Of a DNA stretch of 64,000 bases, positions 1-9,559 are shown one piece after another. Position numbers and translations under genes: made by a program. Position 1 is the first letter of the stretch; each line of letters starts with the position of its first letter. The DNA lies in assembly GCF_025770765.1 (NCBI RefSeq), contig NZ_JANZKY010000006.1, positions 1 through 64,000 of the forward strand. The letters run 5' to 3'. The DNA comes from Propionivibrio soli (GTDB lineage: Bacteria; Pseudomonadota; Gammaproteobacteria; Burkholderiales; Rhodocyclaceae). Below the pieces are notes generated by a model. It saw nothing but the letters and a program-made list of their open reading frames with translations. It was not told where the DNA came from and did not search any database.

Positions 1-128
1 CGGGAGACAACGTGCAGATGACGGTGAAGCTGATTGCCCCGATCGCCATGGAAGAAGGCTTGCGTTTCGCCATCCGTGAAGGCGGTCGTACCGTCGGCGC
101 CGGCGTCGTCGCCAAAATCATCGAGTAG
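1..128 (+). CDS. tuf: Elongation factor Tu, C-terminal end (partial)
   Basis: Only the last 41 codons are in the window; the frame runs from base 3 to a TAG at 126-128 and the 5' part lies upstream. The peptide ends in [17 protein letters not shown], the standard end of EF-Tu domain III. EF-Tu is the GTPase that carries aminoacyl-tRNA to the ribosomal A site. A tuf gene directly upstream of rpsJ is the usual str-to-S10 junction in betaproteobacteria. The identification is secure although the GTPase domain is not visible. Confidence 0.97.
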   Translation, partial: GDNVQMTVKLIAPIAMEEGLRFAIREGGRTVGAGVVAKIIE

Positions 129-181
129 ATCCCAACCTAGAGGCGGGTAGCATCCCGCCTCATCGCTCTTTGGAAAACAAC

Positions 182-493
182 ATGCAAAACCAGAAAATCA
201 GAATCCGATTGAAAGCGTTCGATTACCGGCTCATCGATCAATCGGCGCTGGAAATCGTCGAAACGGCGAAGAGGACGGGCGCAGTGGTTCGTGGTCCGGT
301 TCCGTTGCCGACGCGCATCCAGCGTTTCGACGTTCTGCGCTCGCCGCACGTCAACAAGACGTCGCGCGATCAGTTCGAAATTCGGACGCATTTGCGCTTG
401 ATGGACATCATCGACCCGACAGACAAGACGGTCGATGCGTTGATGAAGCTCGACCTGCCGGCTGGGGTCGACGTGGAAATTAAGTTGCAGTAA
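182..493 (+). CDS. rpsJ: 30S ribosomal protein S10
   Basis: The product has 103 residues starting [19 protein letters not shown], full length for S10, which sits in the head of the 30S subunit and also acts as NusE in transcription antitermination. An in-frame start 12 bases upstream would add MENN, but ATG 182 gives the family length. It follows tuf by 53 bases and opens the S10 block. Conserved stretches such as GPVPLPT and [13 protein letters not shown] are intact. Confidence 0.98.
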   Translation: MQNQKIRIRLKAFDYRLIDQSALEIVETAKRTGAVVRGPVPLPTRIQRFDVLRSPHVNKTSRDQFEIRTHLRLMDIIDPTDKTVDALMKLDLPAGVDVEIKLQ

Positions 494-514
494 CCAAGGG
501 GTGGCGGATATAAT
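485..514 (+). promoter_or_regulatory. Possible internal promoter before rplC
   Basis: A perfect -10 box TATAAT lies at 509-514, with TTGCAG at 485-490 (TTG conserved) after an 18-base spacer. It starts inside the last codons of rpsJ and would give a leader of about 85 bases to rplC. The -35 match is weak, so this rests mainly on the -10 box and on the recurrence of the same arrangement before rplN and rpsM. Confidence 0.45.
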
Positions 515-568
515 CCCCGCCTTTCGCCGGGTGGCGTCGTTGACGTCGCCCATTTGATTTTAGCGCTC

Positions 569-588
569 GCCGGCCAATCGTAGCCGGC
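569..588 (+). promoter_or_regulatory. Leader hairpin before the rplC ribosome binding site
   Basis: GCCGGC at 569-574 pairs with GCCGGC at 583-588 across an 8-base loop. The hairpin ends just before the AGAGGAG ribosome binding site of rplC (about 590-596). It could influence initiation, but no binding protein can be named from the sequence. Confidence 0.4.
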
Positions 589-604
589 TAGAGGAGAATA
601 AATC

Positions 605-1249
605 ATGAGTCTAGGCCTTGTTGGGCGCAAGGTCGGCATGACGCGCATTTTTACCGATGACGGTGTGTCCGTTCCGGTGACAGTGCTCGATGTGTCGAAC
701 AATCGTGTGACCCAAATCAAAACGCCTGATACCGACGGCTACGCCGCTGTTCAGGTGGCGTTCGGAAAACGCCGCGCTTCCCGTGTCAATAAATCCCTCG
801 CTGGTCATTTGGCCAAGGCTGGGGTTGAGGCCGGGAGTATCCTCAAAGAGTTTTCGGTTGCTGCAGAAGATCTCGTTAATCTGAAACCGGGTGACCAAGT
901 CAGTGTCTCGATTTTTGCCGTCGGGCAAAAGGTGGATGTGACTGGGCAGACAATCGGTAAAGGTTTTCAGGGCGGCATCAAGCGCCATCACTTCAGCTCG
1001 CAGCGCGCATCCCACGGCAACTCGGTGTCGCACAATGCGCCTGGTTCGATTGGTATGAACCAGGATCCGGGGCGTGTATTCCCTGGTAAGCGAATGGCAG
1101 GTCATCTGGGCGATGTTAAGCGTACCCAACAGAATCTCGAGGTGATTCGGGTCGATGTTGAGCGGCAGCTGCTGCTGGTCAAAGGCGCCGTGCCCGGTTC
1201 CAAGGGGTCGGATTTGGTTGTCCATCCGGCGGTGAAGGCGGGGGCGTAA
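605..1249 (+). CDS. rplC: 50S ribosomal protein L3
   Basis: The 214-residue product has the L3 signatures [12 protein letters not shown] and [14 protein letters not shown]3 binds the 3' end of 23S rRNA and reaches towards the peptidyl transferase centre. The loop [10 protein letters not shown] keeps the glutamine (Q153 here) that matches E. coli Q150, the PrmB methylation site. ATG 605 follows a good AGAGGAG. The TAA stop overlaps the rplD start in a TAATG. Confidence 0.98.
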   Translation: MSLGLVGRKVGMTRIFTDDGVSVPVTVLDVSNNRVTQIKTPDTDGYAAVQVAFGKRRASRVNKSLAGHLAKAGVEAGSILKEFSVAAEDLVNLKPGDQVSVSIFAVGQKVDVTGQTIGKGFQGGIKRHHFSSQRASHGNSVSHNAPGSIGMNQDPGRVFPGKRMAGHLGDVKRTQQNLEVIRVDVERQLLLVKGAVPGSKGSDLVVHPAVKAGA

Positions 1250-1869
1250 TGGAACTCAAGCTAATTAACGAACAAGGCCAGGAAGCGAGCCGCTTGCAAG
1301 CTTCCGATGTGCTATTCGGGCGTGAATACAACGAGGCGTTGATTCACCAGGTGGTGGTGGCTTATCAGGCGAATGCTCGTAGCGGCAACCGCGCTCAGAA
1401 AGATCGCGCTCAAGTTAGCCACACGACAGCCAAGCCGTTCCGTCAGAAGGGTACGGGCCGGGCTCGTGCAGGTATGTCCTCCTCGCCGTTGTGGCGCGGT
1501 GGTGGTCGAATTTTCCCGAACTCGCCTGAAGAGAACTTCAGTCAGAAGCTAAACAAGAAGATGTATCGCGCCGGCATGGCGTCCATTCTCTCCCAGCTCG
1601 CGCGCGAGGATCGATTGGCCGTGGTTGACGGTATATCGGTCGATGCGCCGAAAACCAAACTGTTCGCGCAGAAGATCAAGGGCATGGGGTACGAATCGGT
1701 GCTCGTGATTACTGACAGCCTCGACGAGAATGTTTATCTGGCGTCACGCAATCTGCCGAACGTGCTGGTGTTGGAAGTAAATGAGGCCGATCCGGTTTCG
1801 CTCATTCGTTTTCCCAAAGTGCTGATGACGAAGAGTGCGCTGGCAAAGCTTGAGGAGATTCTGGGATGA
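1249..1869 (+). CDS. rplD: 50S ribosomal protein L4
   Basis: This 206-residue protein carries the L4 extended loop [11 protein letters not shown], the arm that lines the peptide exit tunnel. In E. coli L4 also represses the S10 operon through a leader hairpin; whether that holds here is unknown. The start overlaps the rplC stop (TAATG) and the stop overlaps the rplW start (ATGA), so translation is probably coupled in both directions. Confidence 0.98.
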   Translation: MELKLINEQGQEASRLQASDVLFGREYNEALIHQVVVAYQANARSGNRAQKDRAQVSHTTAKPFRQKGTGRARAGMSSSPLWRGGGRIFPNSPEENFSQKLNKKMYRAGMASILSQLAREDRLAVVDGISVDAPKTKLFAQKIKGMGYESVLVITDSLDENVYLASRNLPNVLVLEVNEADPVSLIRFPKVLMTKSALAKLEEILG

Positions 1870-2168
1870 ATCAAGAACGATTGATGCAAGTGCTGCTTGC
1901 GCCGCAGATCTCCGAGAAGGCGACGTTCGTGGCGGACAAGAACGAGCAAGTCGTTTTCCGCGTTGCGTCAGATGCGACCAAGCCGGAAGTGAAAGCAGCT
2001 GTGGAGTTGCTTTTCAAAGTGACGGTCGAGTCGGTTCAGGTCGCTAATGTGAAGGGCAAGCAGAAGCGGTTTGGCCGCTATATGGGTAGCCGGAAAGGCT
2101 GGAAAAAAGCCTATGTCCGGTTGAAGGCTGGTCAGGAGATCAATTTTGTCGAAGGAGGGGCCGCATAA
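1866..2168 (+). CDS. rplW: 50S ribosomal protein L23
   Basis: At 100 residues it is full length for L23. It contains [17 protein letters not shown] and the typical [17 protein letters not shown] end. L23 lies at the tunnel exit and is the docking site for trigger factor and SRP. It overlaps rplD by four bases and rplB by one (TAATG), so it is a tightly coupled middle gene. Confidence 0.98.
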   Translation: MNQERLMQVLLAPQISEKATFVADKNEQVVFRVASDATKPEVKAAVELLFKVTVESVQVANVKGKQKRFGRYMGSRKGWKKAYVRLKAGQEINFVEGGAA

Positions 2169-2995
2169 TGGCACTCGTTAAGGTTAAACCGACATCGCCT
2201 GGCCGCCGTGCCGTCGTAAAGGTTGTCAACTCGGCATTACATAAAGGAGCTCCGTTTACGGCGCTCGTCGAATCCCAGTCGAAGAAGGCTGGACGGAACA
2301 ACAATGGGCATGTGACTACCCGTCACCAGGGCGGTGGGCATAAGCAGCATTACCGGATCGTCGATTTCAAGCGGAACAAGGACGGTATTCCGGCCAAGGT
2401 TGAGCGTCTGGAGTACGACCCGAATCGGACTGCGAACATTGCATTGCTTTGTTATGCGGACGGCGAGCGTCGCTACATGATTGCTCCGAAAGGCCTGGTC
2501 GTCGGGCAGCAGATCATCAGCGGCTCGGAAGCGCCGATTAAGTTGGGAAATGCGTTGCCCATCCGCAATATTCCGGTGGGTACGACGATTCACTGCATCG
2601 AAATGATTCCTGGCAAGGGCGCACAGTTGGCGCGCTCGGCAGGCACCTCCGCGCAGTTGTTGGCGCGTGAGGGCGTTTATGCTCAGGTGCGCTTGCGTTC
2701 AGGCGAGATTCGGCGTGTTCACGTCGAGTGCCGCGCCACGATCGGTGAAGTGGGTAATGAAGAGCACAGCCTACGCTCCATAGGCAAGGCCGGTGCGAAT
2801 CGGTGGCGCGGGATTCGTCCGACGGTTCGCGGCGTTGTTATGAACCCGGTGGATCACCCCCACGGCGGTGGTGAGGGCAGAACGGCCGCCGGTATGGACC
2901 CGGTTAGCCCGTGGGGTACCAAAACGAAGGGTTACCGTACCCGCAGCAACAAGCGCACGACTTCGATGATCGTTCAGCGCCGTCACAAACGCTAA
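2168..2995 (+). CDS. rplB: 50S ribosomal protein L2
   Basis: The 275-residue product matches L2 throughout. It includes the near-invariant [13 protein letters not shown] loop with the histidine close to the peptidyl transferase centre, and [18 protein letters not shown] near the N terminus. L2 helps subunit association and tRNA binding. It starts in the TAATG shared with rplW and is followed by rpsS after 17 bases. Confidence 0.98.
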   Translation: MALVKVKPTSPGRRAVVKVVNSALHKGAPFTALVESQSKKAGRNNNGHVTTRHQGGGHKQHYRIVDFKRNKDGIPAKVERLEYDPNRTANIALLCYADGERRYMIAPKGLVVGQQIISGSEAPIKLGNALPIRNIPVGTTIHCIEMIPGKGAQLARSAGTSAQLLAREGVYAQVRLRSGEIRRVHVECRATIGEVGNEEHSLRSIGKAGANRWRGIRPTVRGVVMNPVDHPHGGGEGRTAAGMDPVSPWGTKTKGYRTRSNKRTTSMIVQRRHKR

Positions 2996-3012
2996 GGGAT
3001 AGGATAGAGAAT

Positions 3013-3288
3013 ATGGGACGTTCTATCAAAAAGGGCCCGTTTGTCGATGCCCACTTGATCAAAAAAGTTGAGGCCGTGCGAGCGACCAGTGACAAGCGAC
3101 CGATAAAGACTTGGTCGCGTCGTTCGACGGTGCTGCCGGACTTTGTCGGTTTGACGATCGCAGTGCATAACGGCAAGCAGCATATCCCGGTGTACGTGAC
3201 CGAAAACATGGTCGGCCATAAACTCGGCGAGTTTTCCTTGACCCGGACTTTCAAGGGTCATACCGCCGGTAAAAAGGCGAAGAAGTAG
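3013..3288 (+). CDS. rpsS: 30S ribosomal protein S19
   Basis: ATG 3013 gives a 91-residue protein beginning [15 protein letters not shown], the normal S19 start. The frame is open 102 bases further upstream into rplB, but that extension has no family support. S19 forms a complex with S13 in the 30S head near the A-site tRNA. The core [14 protein letters not shown] is intact. Confidence 0.98.
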   Translation: MGRSIKKGPFVDAHLIKKVEAVRATSDKRPIKTWSRRSTVLPDFVGLTIAVHNGKQHIPVYVTENMVGHKLGEFSLTRTFKGHTAGKKAKK

Positions 3289-3298
3289 AGGAATGCAT

Positions 3299-3628
3299 AT
3301 GGAAACTCGTGCTATTTTGCGCGGTGTTCGGCTGTCCGACCAAAAAGGTCGCTTGGTAGCCGATCAGATCCGCGGCTTGCCTGTTGACAAAGCGCTCAAC
3401 ATCCTGACGTTCAGCCCCAAAAAGGGCGCTGGGATCATCAAAAAGGTTCTCGAATCGGCGATCGCCAATGCTGAGCACAACGATGGTGCCGACATCGACG
3501 AGTTGAAGGTGAAAACCATCTTTGTCGAAAAGGGCATGGTGCTCAAGCGGTTTACCGCGCGGGCGAAGGGACGCGGCAATCGTATCGTCAAGCCGACATG
3601 CCATATTTTCCTTACCGTCGGGAACTGA
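3299..3628 (+). CDS. rplV: 50S ribosomal protein L22
   Basis: This is a 109-residue L22 starting [18 protein letters not shown]. Two ATG codons compete, 3293 and 3299. The AGAGGA at 3287-3292 leaves no spacing for the first and a normal 6-base spacing for the second, so 3299 is chosen. The beta-hairpin tip that lines the exit tunnel ([20 protein letters not shown]) is present. Macrolide resistance changes are known in that loop in other bacteria. Confidence 0.97.
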   Translation: METRAILRGVRLSDQKGRLVADQIRGLPVDKALNILTFSPKKGAGIIKKVLESAIANAEHNDGADIDELKVKTIFVEKGMVLKRFTARAKGRGNRIVKPTCHIFLTVGN

Positions 3629-3637
3629 GGAATAACA

Positions 3638-4486
3638 ATGGGACAGAAGATTCATCCGACCGGTTTTCGCTTGGCGGTTACGCGCGATTGGTCATCGCGT
3701 TGGTACGCCAACAGCAAGACGTTCTCGGGAATGCTCAATGAGGACGTGAAGGTTCGTGACTATCTAAAAGCAAAATTGAAGCATGCCTCGGTGGGGCGTG
3801 TGTTGATCGAGCGCCCGGCCAAGAACGCGCGCGTTACGGTGTTTTCGGCCCGCCCCGGTGTGGTGATTGGTAAGAAGGGCGAGGAGATCGACAATCTGCG
3901 CTCGGCTTTGCAAAAGATCATGGGCGTTCCGGTCCATGTCAGCATCGAGGAAATCCGGAAGCCGGAGTTGGATGCGCAACTGATCGCGGATTCGATTACG
4001 CAACAGCTCGAAAAGCGCATTATGTTCCGTCGTGCGATGAAGCGGGCGATGCAGAATGCAATGCGCCTCGGGGCGCAGGGCATCAAGATCATGAGCTCTG
4101 GGCGGTTGAACGGCGCAGAAATCGCGCGTCGCGAGTGGTATCGGGAAGGGCGCGTGCCGCTCCATACAATGCGTGCGGATATCGACTACGCCACGTCCGA
4201 AGCGTTGACGACGTACGGCATCATCGGCGTCAAGGTATGGGTCTTCAAAGGTGAAGTGCTCAACCGTAACGAGCAGCCGGCTGTGGTACCAGAAGGCGCT
4301 CCGACCGAAGAACAAGCGCGTAAGCCGCGGCGCAGTAGGACAGCCGGCGAGGAGGGCGACAAAGGTAGAGGTCGCGCCGCAAGGACGTCTGAGCAGCCCC
4401 CGGTAACGGGCGAAGCCGCGCCGGAGGCCAAAGCGCCGGCAAAACGAGTAAGAAAGGCAGGAACGACTGATGCTGCAGCCAACTAG
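3638..4486 (+). CDS. rpsC: 30S ribosomal protein S3 with long C-terminal tail
   Basis: The N-terminal KH domain has the GxxG loop in [14 protein letters not shown], and the core ends near NRNEQPA. S3 lies at the mRNA entry tunnel and contributes to the ribosomal helicase activity. At 282 residues it is about 50 longer than E. coli S3. The extra tail (roughly 215-282) is low complexity, rich in Arg, Ala, Pro and Glu; such tails occur in several betaproteobacteria. Its last 17 bases overlap rplP. Confidence 0.97.
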   Translation: MGQKIHPTGFRLAVTRDWSSRWYANSKTFSGMLNEDVKVRDYLKAKLKHASVGRVLIERPAKNARVTVFSARPGVVIGKKGEEIDNLRSALQKIMGVPVHVSIEEIRKPELDAQLIADSITQQLEKRIMFRRAMKRAMQNAMRLGAQGIKIMSSGRLNGAEIARREWYREGRVPLHTMRADIDYATSEALTTYGIIGVKVWVFKGEVLNRNEQPAVVPEGAPTEEQARKPRRSRTAGEEGDKGRGRAARTSEQPPVTGEAAPEAKAPAKRVRKAGTTDAAAN

Positions 4487-4883
4487 AAGGAAATACCGCA
4501 AGGAGCAAAAAGGCCGGAACACCGGTCTGGCGACGCGGGGCGCCAAAGTGAGCTTTGGCGAATATGGTTTGAAGGCGACTGGTCGGGGCCGACTGACGGC
4601 GCGGCAAATCGAGGCGGCGCGGCGGGCGATGACACGGCATATCAAGCGTGGTGGCCGTATTTGGATCCGAATTTTCCCGGACAAACCCATCTCGAAGAAG
4701 CCCGCTGAGGTTCGCATGGGGAACGGGAAAGGAAATCCGGAATACTATGTGGCCGAGATTCAGCCCGGTAAGGTGCTCTATGAGATGGACGGCGTCGAAG
4801 AAGGGCTTGCTCGCGAAGCTTTTGCGCTCGCTGCTGCCAAGCTCCCGATTCCGACGACTTTCGTTACGCGGATGGTGGGTTGA
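4470..4883 (+). CDS. rplP: 50S ribosomal protein L16
   Basis: The 137-residue product starts [17 protein letters not shown], which is diagnostic for L16. L16 binds near the A-site tRNA elbow and is needed for late 50S assembly. The gene begins inside the end of rpsC (17-base overlap), which suggests coupled translation. The conserved Arg-rich stretch at [17 protein letters not shown] is intact. Confidence 0.98.
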   Translation: MLQPTRRKYRKEQKGRNTGLATRGAKVSFGEYGLKATGRGRLTARQIEAARRAMTRHIKRGGRIWIRIFPDKPISKKPAEVRMGNGKGNPEYYVAEIQPGKVLYEMDGVEEGLAREAFALAAAKLPIPTTFVTRMVG

Positions 4884-4885
4884 TT

Positions 4886-5080
4886 ATGAAAGCCAGTGAA
4901 CTCAGAGCAAAAAGCGTCGAGGACCTGAATAAGGAACTGCTGGATTTGCTAAAAGCTCAATTCAGCCTGCGGATGCAGCATGCGACGCAACAATTGAGCA
5001 ACCACAGTCAAATGGGCAAGGTGCGTCGGGATATCGCTCGGGTACGTACCCTTCTTCGTGAAAAGGCGGTGCAGAAATGA
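4886..5080 (+). CDS. rpmC: 50S ribosomal protein L29
   Basis: A 64-residue L29 starting [10 protein letters not shown] and containing [20 protein letters not shown], the helical hairpin of the family. ATG 4886 is preferred over an upstream TTG at 4880 because it gives the normal start. L29 lies beside L23 at the tunnel exit. Two bases separate it from rplP, and its stop overlaps the rpsQ start. Confidence 0.97.
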   Translation: MKASELRAKSVEDLNKELLDLLKAQFSLRMQHATQQLSNHSQMGKVRRDIARVRTLLREKAVQK

Positions 5081-5340
5081 GCGAAACAGCGAACAAGCGT
5101 ACGCTGATTGGCCGCGTGGTAAGTGACAAGATGGATAAGACGGTCACCGTTCTCATCGAACGGCGCGTCAAGCATCCGATGTATGACAAAATTATCGTCC
5201 GGTCGACAAAATACCACGCGCATAACGAAGGCAACGAAGCGAAAGCTGGCGACTTGGTCGAGATTCAGGAATCCCGTCCAATATCCAAAAGCAAGGCGTG
5301 GGTTGTCACGAAGTTGTTGCAAAAGGCTGTTGCAATCTAG
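5077..5340 (+). CDS. rpsQ: 30S ribosomal protein S17
   Basis: The 87-residue product has the S17 signatures [18 protein letters not shown] and [20 protein letters not shown]17 is an early-assembly protein that binds the 5' domain of 16S rRNA. It overlaps rpmC by four bases (ATGA). It is the last gene of the S10 block, before a 128-base spacer carrying a promoter and a hairpin. Confidence 0.98.
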   Translation: MSETANKRTLIGRVVSDKMDKTVTVLIERRVKHPMYDKIIVRSTKYHAHNEGNEAKAGDLVEIQESRPISKSKAWVVTKLLQKAVAI

Positions 5341-5346
5341 GAAAGC

Positions 5347-5374
5347 TTGCGTTTTCCTGAAAAGAGGTTATAAT
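5347..5374 (+). promoter_or_regulatory. Candidate spc-block promoter before rplN
   Basis: TTGCGT at 5347-5352 and a perfect TATAAT at 5369-5374 are separated by 16 bases, in the spacer between rpsQ and rplN. In E. coli the spc promoter lies at this same gene junction, which supports the call. The leader to rplN would be about 85-90 bases and contains the hairpin at 5388-5411. Confidence 0.6.
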
Positions 5375-5387
5375 CCTCGGCTTTTCG

Positions 5388-5411
5388 CGCCCAGCTTTCT
5401 TTGGCTGGGCG
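5388..5411 (+). promoter_or_regulatory. Leader hairpin of the spc block
   Basis: CGCCCAGC (5388-5395) pairs perfectly with GCTGGGCG (5404-5411) around an 8-base loop, followed by GTTTCTCC. It lies just downstream of the candidate spc promoter. The downstream T run is too short for a strong terminator, so it is more likely an attenuator or an mRNA-stabilising leader structure. Confidence 0.5.
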
Positions 5412-5468
5412 TTTCTCCCGTACGGGTTCCAAGACTGACCGCGCTAGCGGGGCAAGTTGGAGAGATAG

Positions 5469-5837
5469 ATGATTCAGATGCAGACGGTTCTGGACGTCGC
5501 CGACAATACCGGCGCGCGTTCGGTGATGTGTATCAAAGTGCTGGGCGGCTCCAAGCGCCGCTACGCCAGCGTTGGTGATGTCATTAAGGTAAGCATCAAG
5601 GACGCGGCGCCCAGGGGGCGGGTAAAGAAAGGCGATGTGTATAACGCCGTTGTCGTTCGTACGGCAAAAGGCATTCGCCGCCCTGATGGGTCGCAGGTTC
5701 GCTTTGACACGAACGCGGCGGTTCTCCTAAATAACAAGTTGGAGCCGATTGGTACGCGTATCTTCGGGCCGGTGACGCGCGAGTTGCGCAGCGAGCGGTT
5801 CATGAAGATCGTGTCGCTGGCGCCGGAAGTGCTGTAA
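5469..5837 (+). CDS. rplN: 50S ribosomal protein L14
   Basis: At 122 residues this is a full-length L14 starting [17 protein letters not shown], the family signature. L14 forms part of an intersubunit bridge to 16S rRNA and is the binding site of the silencing factor RsfS. It is the first gene of the spc block and is followed by rplX after 9 bases. Confidence 0.98.
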   Translation: MIQMQTVLDVADNTGARSVMCIKVLGGSKRRYASVGDVIKVSIKDAAPRGRVKKGDVYNAVVVRTAKGIRRPDGSQVRFDTNAAVLLNNKLEPIGTRIFGPVTRELRSERFMKIVSLAPEVL

Positions 5838-5846
5838 GGGGCGGCT

Positions 5847-6164
5847 ATGGACAAGATTCGTAAAGGCGATGAAGTAATCATCATCGCGGGCAAGGACAAG
5901 GGCAAGCGCGGCACGGTGGTGCGGCGCGTTAGCGCTGACCGAATTGTGGTCGAGGGCGTTAACCGAGTGAAGAAGCATGTCAAGCCAAACCCCGTCAAGG
6001 GAGTGGTCGGCGGTGTGGTGGATAAAGATATGCCGCTGCATATTTCCAACGTGGCGTTGTACAACGCAGGAGCCAAGAAGGCGGATCGCGTCGGCTTCAA
6101 GCTGCTTGAAGATGGTACGAAAGTGCGCGTCTTTAAGTCGAACGGCGAAGTGGTTGGGGCATAA
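5847..6164 (+). CDS. rplX: 50S ribosomal protein L24
   Basis: The 105-residue product has the KOW motif region [18 protein letters not shown] at residues 4-21. L24 is an assembly initiator that binds the 5' end of 23S rRNA and sits near the tunnel exit. The start lies 9 bases after rplN with GGGGCGGCT upstream. Confidence 0.97.
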   Translation: MDKIRKGDEVIIIAGKDKGKRGTVVRRVSADRIVVEGVNRVKKHVKPNPVKGVVGGVVDKDMPLHISNVALYNAGAKKADRVGFKLLEDGTKVRVFKSNGEVVGA

Positions 6165-6178
6165 GGAGCGGAACGATC

Positions 6179-6718
6179 ATGGCGCGTTTGTTGGATTACT
6201 ACAAAAATTCGGTGGTAAAGGAGTTAACCGAGAAGTTCGGCTACAAGTCGAACATGGAGGTTCCTCGCATCACCAAGATCACGCTAAACATGGGCGTGGG
6301 CGAAGCGGTGGCTGATAAGAAAGTTCTCGACTTTGCCGTTGGCGATATGACGAAGATAGCTGGGCAGAAGCCCGTGGTCACGAAGTCGCGAAAGTCGATT
6401 GCCGGTTTTAAGATTCGCGACGGTTACCCGATTGGCTGCATGGTTACGCTCAGGGGGCCGCATATGTTCGAGTTCCTCGATCGTTTGGTGACGGTCGCTC
6501 TGCCGCGGGTGCGTGACTTCCGTGGTGTCTCCGGCAAGGGATTTGATGGCCGTGGGAACTACAACATGGGCGTCAAGGAACAGATCATTTTCCCGGAAAT
6601 CGAGTACGACAAGATTGACGCGTTGCGTGGTATGAACATCAGCATCACGACTACCGCGAAGACAGACGAAGAAGCGCGTGCGCTTTTGGCCGCGTTCAAA
6701 TTCCCGTTCAAGAACTGA
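6179..6718 (+). CDS. rplE: 50S ribosomal protein L5
   Basis: A 179-residue L5, the usual length, with [13 protein letters not shown] and the conserved [19 protein letters not shown]5 binds 5S rRNA in the central protuberance and contacts the P-site tRNA. In E. coli the rplX-rplE junction carries the S8 repressor site; the 14-base gap here was not modelled for that structure. Confidence 0.98.
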   Translation: MARLLDYYKNSVVKELTEKFGYKSNMEVPRITKITLNMGVGEAVADKKVLDFAVGDMTKIAGQKPVVTKSRKSIAGFKIRDGYPIGCMVTLRGPHMFEFLDRLVTVALPRVRDFRGVSGKGFDGRGNYNMGVKEQIIFPEIEYDKIDALRGMNISITTTAKTDEEARALLAAFKFPFKN

Positions 6719-6725
6719 GGCAAAA

Positions 6726-7031
6726 ATGGCGAAACTTGCACTGATTAACCGCAACGACAAGCGGCGCAAGACTGTAGAGAAATACGCCACGAAGCGTGCC
6801 GAACTGTTCGCAGTAGTTAACGATGTGAACCGGTCCGAAGAAGAGCGTTTCGAGGCGCGATTGAAGATTCAGGAGCTGCCGCGTAATTCGAGCCCTGTTC
6901 GTCTGCGCAACCGCTGCAAGCTTACCGGTCGTCCGCGGGGTGTTTTTCGGAAGTTCGGCTTGGGCCGAAGCAAGCTGCGTGATTTCGTTATGCGCGGCGA
7001 GGTGCCTGGCATGATCAAGGCTAGCTGGTAA
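6726..7031 (+). CDS. rpsN: 30S ribosomal protein S14 (zinc-free form)
   Basis: ATG 6726 gives 101 residues starting [17 protein letters not shown]. The region [19 protein letters not shown] has a single cysteine, so this is the long C-minus form that does not bind zinc. S14 sits in the 30S head near S3 and S10. An open frame extends 48 bases upstream into rplE but lacks homology. Confidence 0.98.
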   Translation: MAKLALINRNDKRRKTVEKYATKRAELFAVVNDVNRSEEERFEARLKIQELPRNSSPVRLRNRCKLTGRPRGVFRKFGLGRSKLRDFVMRGEVPGMIKASW

Positions 7032-7046
7032 GCAGGAGAAAACGAT

Positions 7047-7442
7047 ATGAGTATGAGCGATCCGATCAGCGACATGCTGACCCGTATCCGCAATGCCCAG
7101 TTGGCGAGCAAAGCCTCTGTATCGATGCCGTCTTCGAAAGTTAAAGTCGCCATCGTAAAGGTGCTCAAGGATGAGGGTTACGTTGAGGACTTCGCTGTTC
7201 GCGAGAACGATGGAAAACCGACGCTGGAGATCGAGCTTAAGTACTATGCTGGGCGCCCGGTCATTGAGCGTATCGACCGCGTGTCGAAGCCTGGCTTGCG
7301 AATCTATAAGGGCGCCGGGGATATTCCCCGCGTTATGAACGGCCTTGGAGTGGCGATCGTGTCGACTCCCAAAGGTGTAATGACTGACCGCAAGGCTCGC
7401 GCCAGCAACATCGGTGGCGAAGTGTTGTGCATCGTGGCGTAA
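7047..7442 (+). CDS. rpsH: 30S ribosomal protein S8
   Basis: The 131-residue product begins [18 protein letters not shown], the S8 signature. S8 binds helix 21 of 16S rRNA and is the translational repressor of the spc operon in E. coli. The C-terminal motif [13 protein letters not shown] is intact. The gap to rpsN is 15 bases with AGGAG. Confidence 0.98.
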   Translation: MSMSDPISDMLTRIRNAQLASKASVSMPSSKVKVAIVKVLKDEGYVEDFAVRENDGKPTLEIELKYYAGRPVIERIDRVSKPGLRIYKGAGDIPRVMNGLGVAIVSTPKGVMTDRKARASNIGGEVLCIVA

Positions 7443-7451
7443 GGGGAAGCT

Positions 7452-7985
7452 ATGTCGCGAGTTGCTAAAAATCCGATTGTTCTTCCGCAAGGTGTTGATG
7501 TCGCAATTGGGGCAGATTCCATCGCCGTCAAGGGCCCCTTGGGAACAATAAAGTTGACGCCGAACCCTGCTGTTGTGGTTGAGAAGGAGGGCGGCGCTCT
7601 TGTTTGCAAGGCCGTTGAAGGGGCTGCTAACTCTGATGCTCTGTCGGGGACAGTCCGCGCCATCGTCGCCAATATGGTTGCTGGTGTTAGCAAGGGCTTC
7701 GAGCGCAAGCTGACGTTGGTCGGCGTGGGTTATCGTGCTCAAGCGCAAGGCGATACGCTGAACCTGACGCTCGGTTTCTCGCACCCGGTAGTGCATAAGA
7801 TGCCGGCGGGGATCAAGTGTGAAACGCCAACGCAGACTGAGATCATCATCAAGGGTGTCGACAAGCAGCAAGTTGGCCAAGTCGCTGCCGAAATTCGTGC
7901 CTATCGCAAGCCGGAGCCGTACAAAGGGAAAGGGGTCCGGTACGCTGATGAGGTGATTGTCCTCAAGGAAACGAAGAAGAAGTAA
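7452..7985 (+). CDS. rplF: 50S ribosomal protein L6
   Basis: The 177-residue L6 carries the second-domain signature [14 protein letters not shown] close to the C terminus. L6 lies near the sarcin-ricin loop, where elongation factors bind. It is 9 bases downstream of rpsH and 10 bases upstream of rplR. No irregularity was seen. Confidence 0.98.
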   Translation: MSRVAKNPIVLPQGVDVAIGADSIAVKGPLGTIKLTPNPAVVVEKEGGALVCKAVEGAANSDALSGTVRAIVANMVAGVSKGFERKLTLVGVGYRAQAQGDTLNLTLGFSHPVVHKMPAGIKCETPTQTEIIIKGVDKQQVGQVAAEIRAYRKPEPYKGKGVRYADEVIVLKETKKK

Positions 7986-7995
7986 GGGTGGATAA

Positions 7996-8352
7996 ATGAT
8001 TGACAAGAACGAGGCGCGGTTGCGCAGAGCCCGTAAAACCCGGGCCAAGATTGCCGAGTTGAAGGCTGTGCGCTTGTCGGTACATCGCACCAATCTTCAT
8101 ATTTACGCGCAAGTTTTTTCCTCCTGCGGGTCCAAAGTTTTGGCGGCGGCTTCTTCGCTAGAGCCTGAGATTCGGAAGGGTCTGACCAACGGCGGCAATA
8201 CGGATGCGGCGGCGGCAATCGGAAAGCTGATCGCCGAGCGCGCGAAGAAGGCTGGTATTGAGCAAGTTGCCTTCGACCGTAGCGGCTATCAGTATCACGG
8301 TCGCATCAAGGCGCTTGCTGAGGCGGCGCGCGAAGCAGGCCTGAAGTTCTGA
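7996..8352 (+). CDS. rplR: 50S ribosomal protein L18
   Basis: A 118-residue L18, one residue longer than E. coli. It has [14 protein letters not shown] at the N terminus and [20 protein letters not shown] near the end. L18 binds 5S rRNA together with L5. The start is the first ATG after rplF with GGGTGGA upstream. Confidence 0.97.
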   Translation: MIDKNEARLRRARKTRAKIAELKAVRLSVHRTNLHIYAQVFSSCGSKVLAAASSLEPEIRKGLTNGGNTDAAAAIGKLIAERAKKAGIEQVAFDRSGYQYHGRIKALAEAAREAGLKF

Positions 8353-8381
8353 CCGGCCTAGCAGAAGAATTGGAGTAAGTA

Positions 8382-8906
8382 ATGGCGAAACCGCAAAGCA
8401 GGAAACCGCAGCAAGCCGACAAGCCGGACGATGGCATGCGCGAGAAGATGATCTCCATCAACCGTGTGACGAAAGTCGTGAAGGGCGGCCGAATTCTCGG
8501 GTTCGCCGCGCTGACGGTGGTCGGGGATGGTGATGGTCGGATCGGTATGGGGAAAGGCAAGTCGCGCGAAGTTCCAGTCGCCGTGCAAAAGGCGATGGAA
8601 GAGGCTCGCCGGAAGATGGTTCGGATCAGCCTGAAGAACGGTACGCTGCATCACACGGTGATCGGTCGGCATGGCGCGTCGGTTGTCATGATGCAGCCTG
8701 CGCCCGAAGGTACGGGCGTTATTGCCGGTGGTGCGATGCGCGCTGTATTCGATGTCATGGGGATGACGAACGTCGTCGCTAAGGCCCACGGGTCCACTAA
8801 TCCATACAACATCGTACGGGCGACAATCAACGGGCTGCAAGCGATGAGCACGCCTTCCGAAGTGGCAGCTAAGCGCGGCAAATCGGTCGAAGAGATCCTG
8901 GGGTAA
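8382..8906 (+). CDS. rpsE: 30S ribosomal protein S5
   Basis: The 174-residue product has the S5 signature spanning [16 protein letters not shown] and [14 protein letters not shown]5 is involved in decoding accuracy and, with S3 and S4, lines the mRNA entry. The N terminus is slightly extended and charged. rpmD follows after 3 bases. Confidence 0.98.
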   Translation: MAKPQSRKPQQADKPDDGMREKMISINRVTKVVKGGRILGFAALTVVGDGDGRIGMGKGKSREVPVAVQKAMEEARRKMVRISLKNGTLHHTVIGRHGASVVMMQPAPEGTGVIAGGAMRAVFDVMGMTNVVAKAHGSTNPYNIVRATINGLQAMSTPSEVAAKRGKSVEEILG

Positions 8907-8909
8907 GTC

Positions 8910-9092
8910 ATGGCTGACAAGAAAGTCAAAGTCACGCTGATCAAGAGTCTGATCGGCACGAAGCAGTCGCATCGAGCGACTGTCAAGGGGCTGGGGCTCC
9001 GCCGTTTGAACAGCAGCGCGGAGTTGGTGGACACACCGGCTGTGCGTGGGATGATCAATAAGGTTTCGTACCTTCTGAAGTGCGAGGGCTAA
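8910..9092 (+). CDS. rpmD: 50S ribosomal protein L30
   Basis: A 60-residue L30 with the typical [19 protein letters not shown] and GLRRLNSS. The gene is small but full length for the family, and lies between rpsE and rplO with gaps of 3 and 5 bases. L30 binds 23S rRNA near the 5S particle. Confidence 0.97.
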   Translation: MADKKVKVTLIKSLIGTKQSHRATVKGLGLRRLNSSAELVDTPAVRGMINKVSYLLKCEG

Positions 9093-9097
9093 GTCAG

Positions 9098-9532
9098 ATG
9101 AAGCTGAATGCGATACAACCCTCTGAAGGCGCGAAGAAGGCAAAACGACGCGTTGGTCGGGGTATTGGGTCCGGTCTCGGGAAAACGGCAGGACGCGGTC
9201 ATAAAGGCCAAAAGTCTCGCGCCGGCGGGTTCCATAAGGTTGGTTTCGAGGGCGGGCAAATGCCGCTGCAGAGACGGTTGCCCAAGCGCGGTTTCGTGTC
9301 GTTGACCGACGGTCGCAATGCGGAAGTTCGCTTGTCGGAAATCAATGACTTGCCAGTGGACGAAATCGACCTGCTGACCCTAATGCAAGCGAATCTGGTT
9401 TCTCAGCATGCGTTGTCCGCAAAGGTCATCCTGTCCGGGGAACTGAAGCGGAAGGTGACGCTTAAGGGCGTCGGAGCGACAAAAGGCGCGAAAGCGGCGA
9501 TTGAAGCGGCCGGCGGTAGCGTCGTCGAATAA
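9098..9532 (+). CDS. rplO: 50S ribosomal protein L15
   Basis: The start at 9098 gives a 144-residue protein beginning [18 protein letters not shown]. The N-terminal Gly-rich tail ([19 protein letters not shown]) is the L15 hallmark and threads into 23S rRNA. A longer frame from 9080 is rejected because it reads into rpmD. secY follows after 27 bases. Confidence 0.98.
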   Translation: MKLNAIQPSEGAKKAKRRVGRGIGSGLGKTAGRGHKGQKSRAGGFHKVGFEGGQMPLQRRLPKRGFVSLTDGRNAEVRLSEINDLPVDEIDLLTLMQANLVSQHALSAKVILSGELKRKVTLKGVGATKGAKAAIEAAGGSVVE

Positions 9533-9559
9533 AGTTCAATAGATACACGGTGACGTTTC

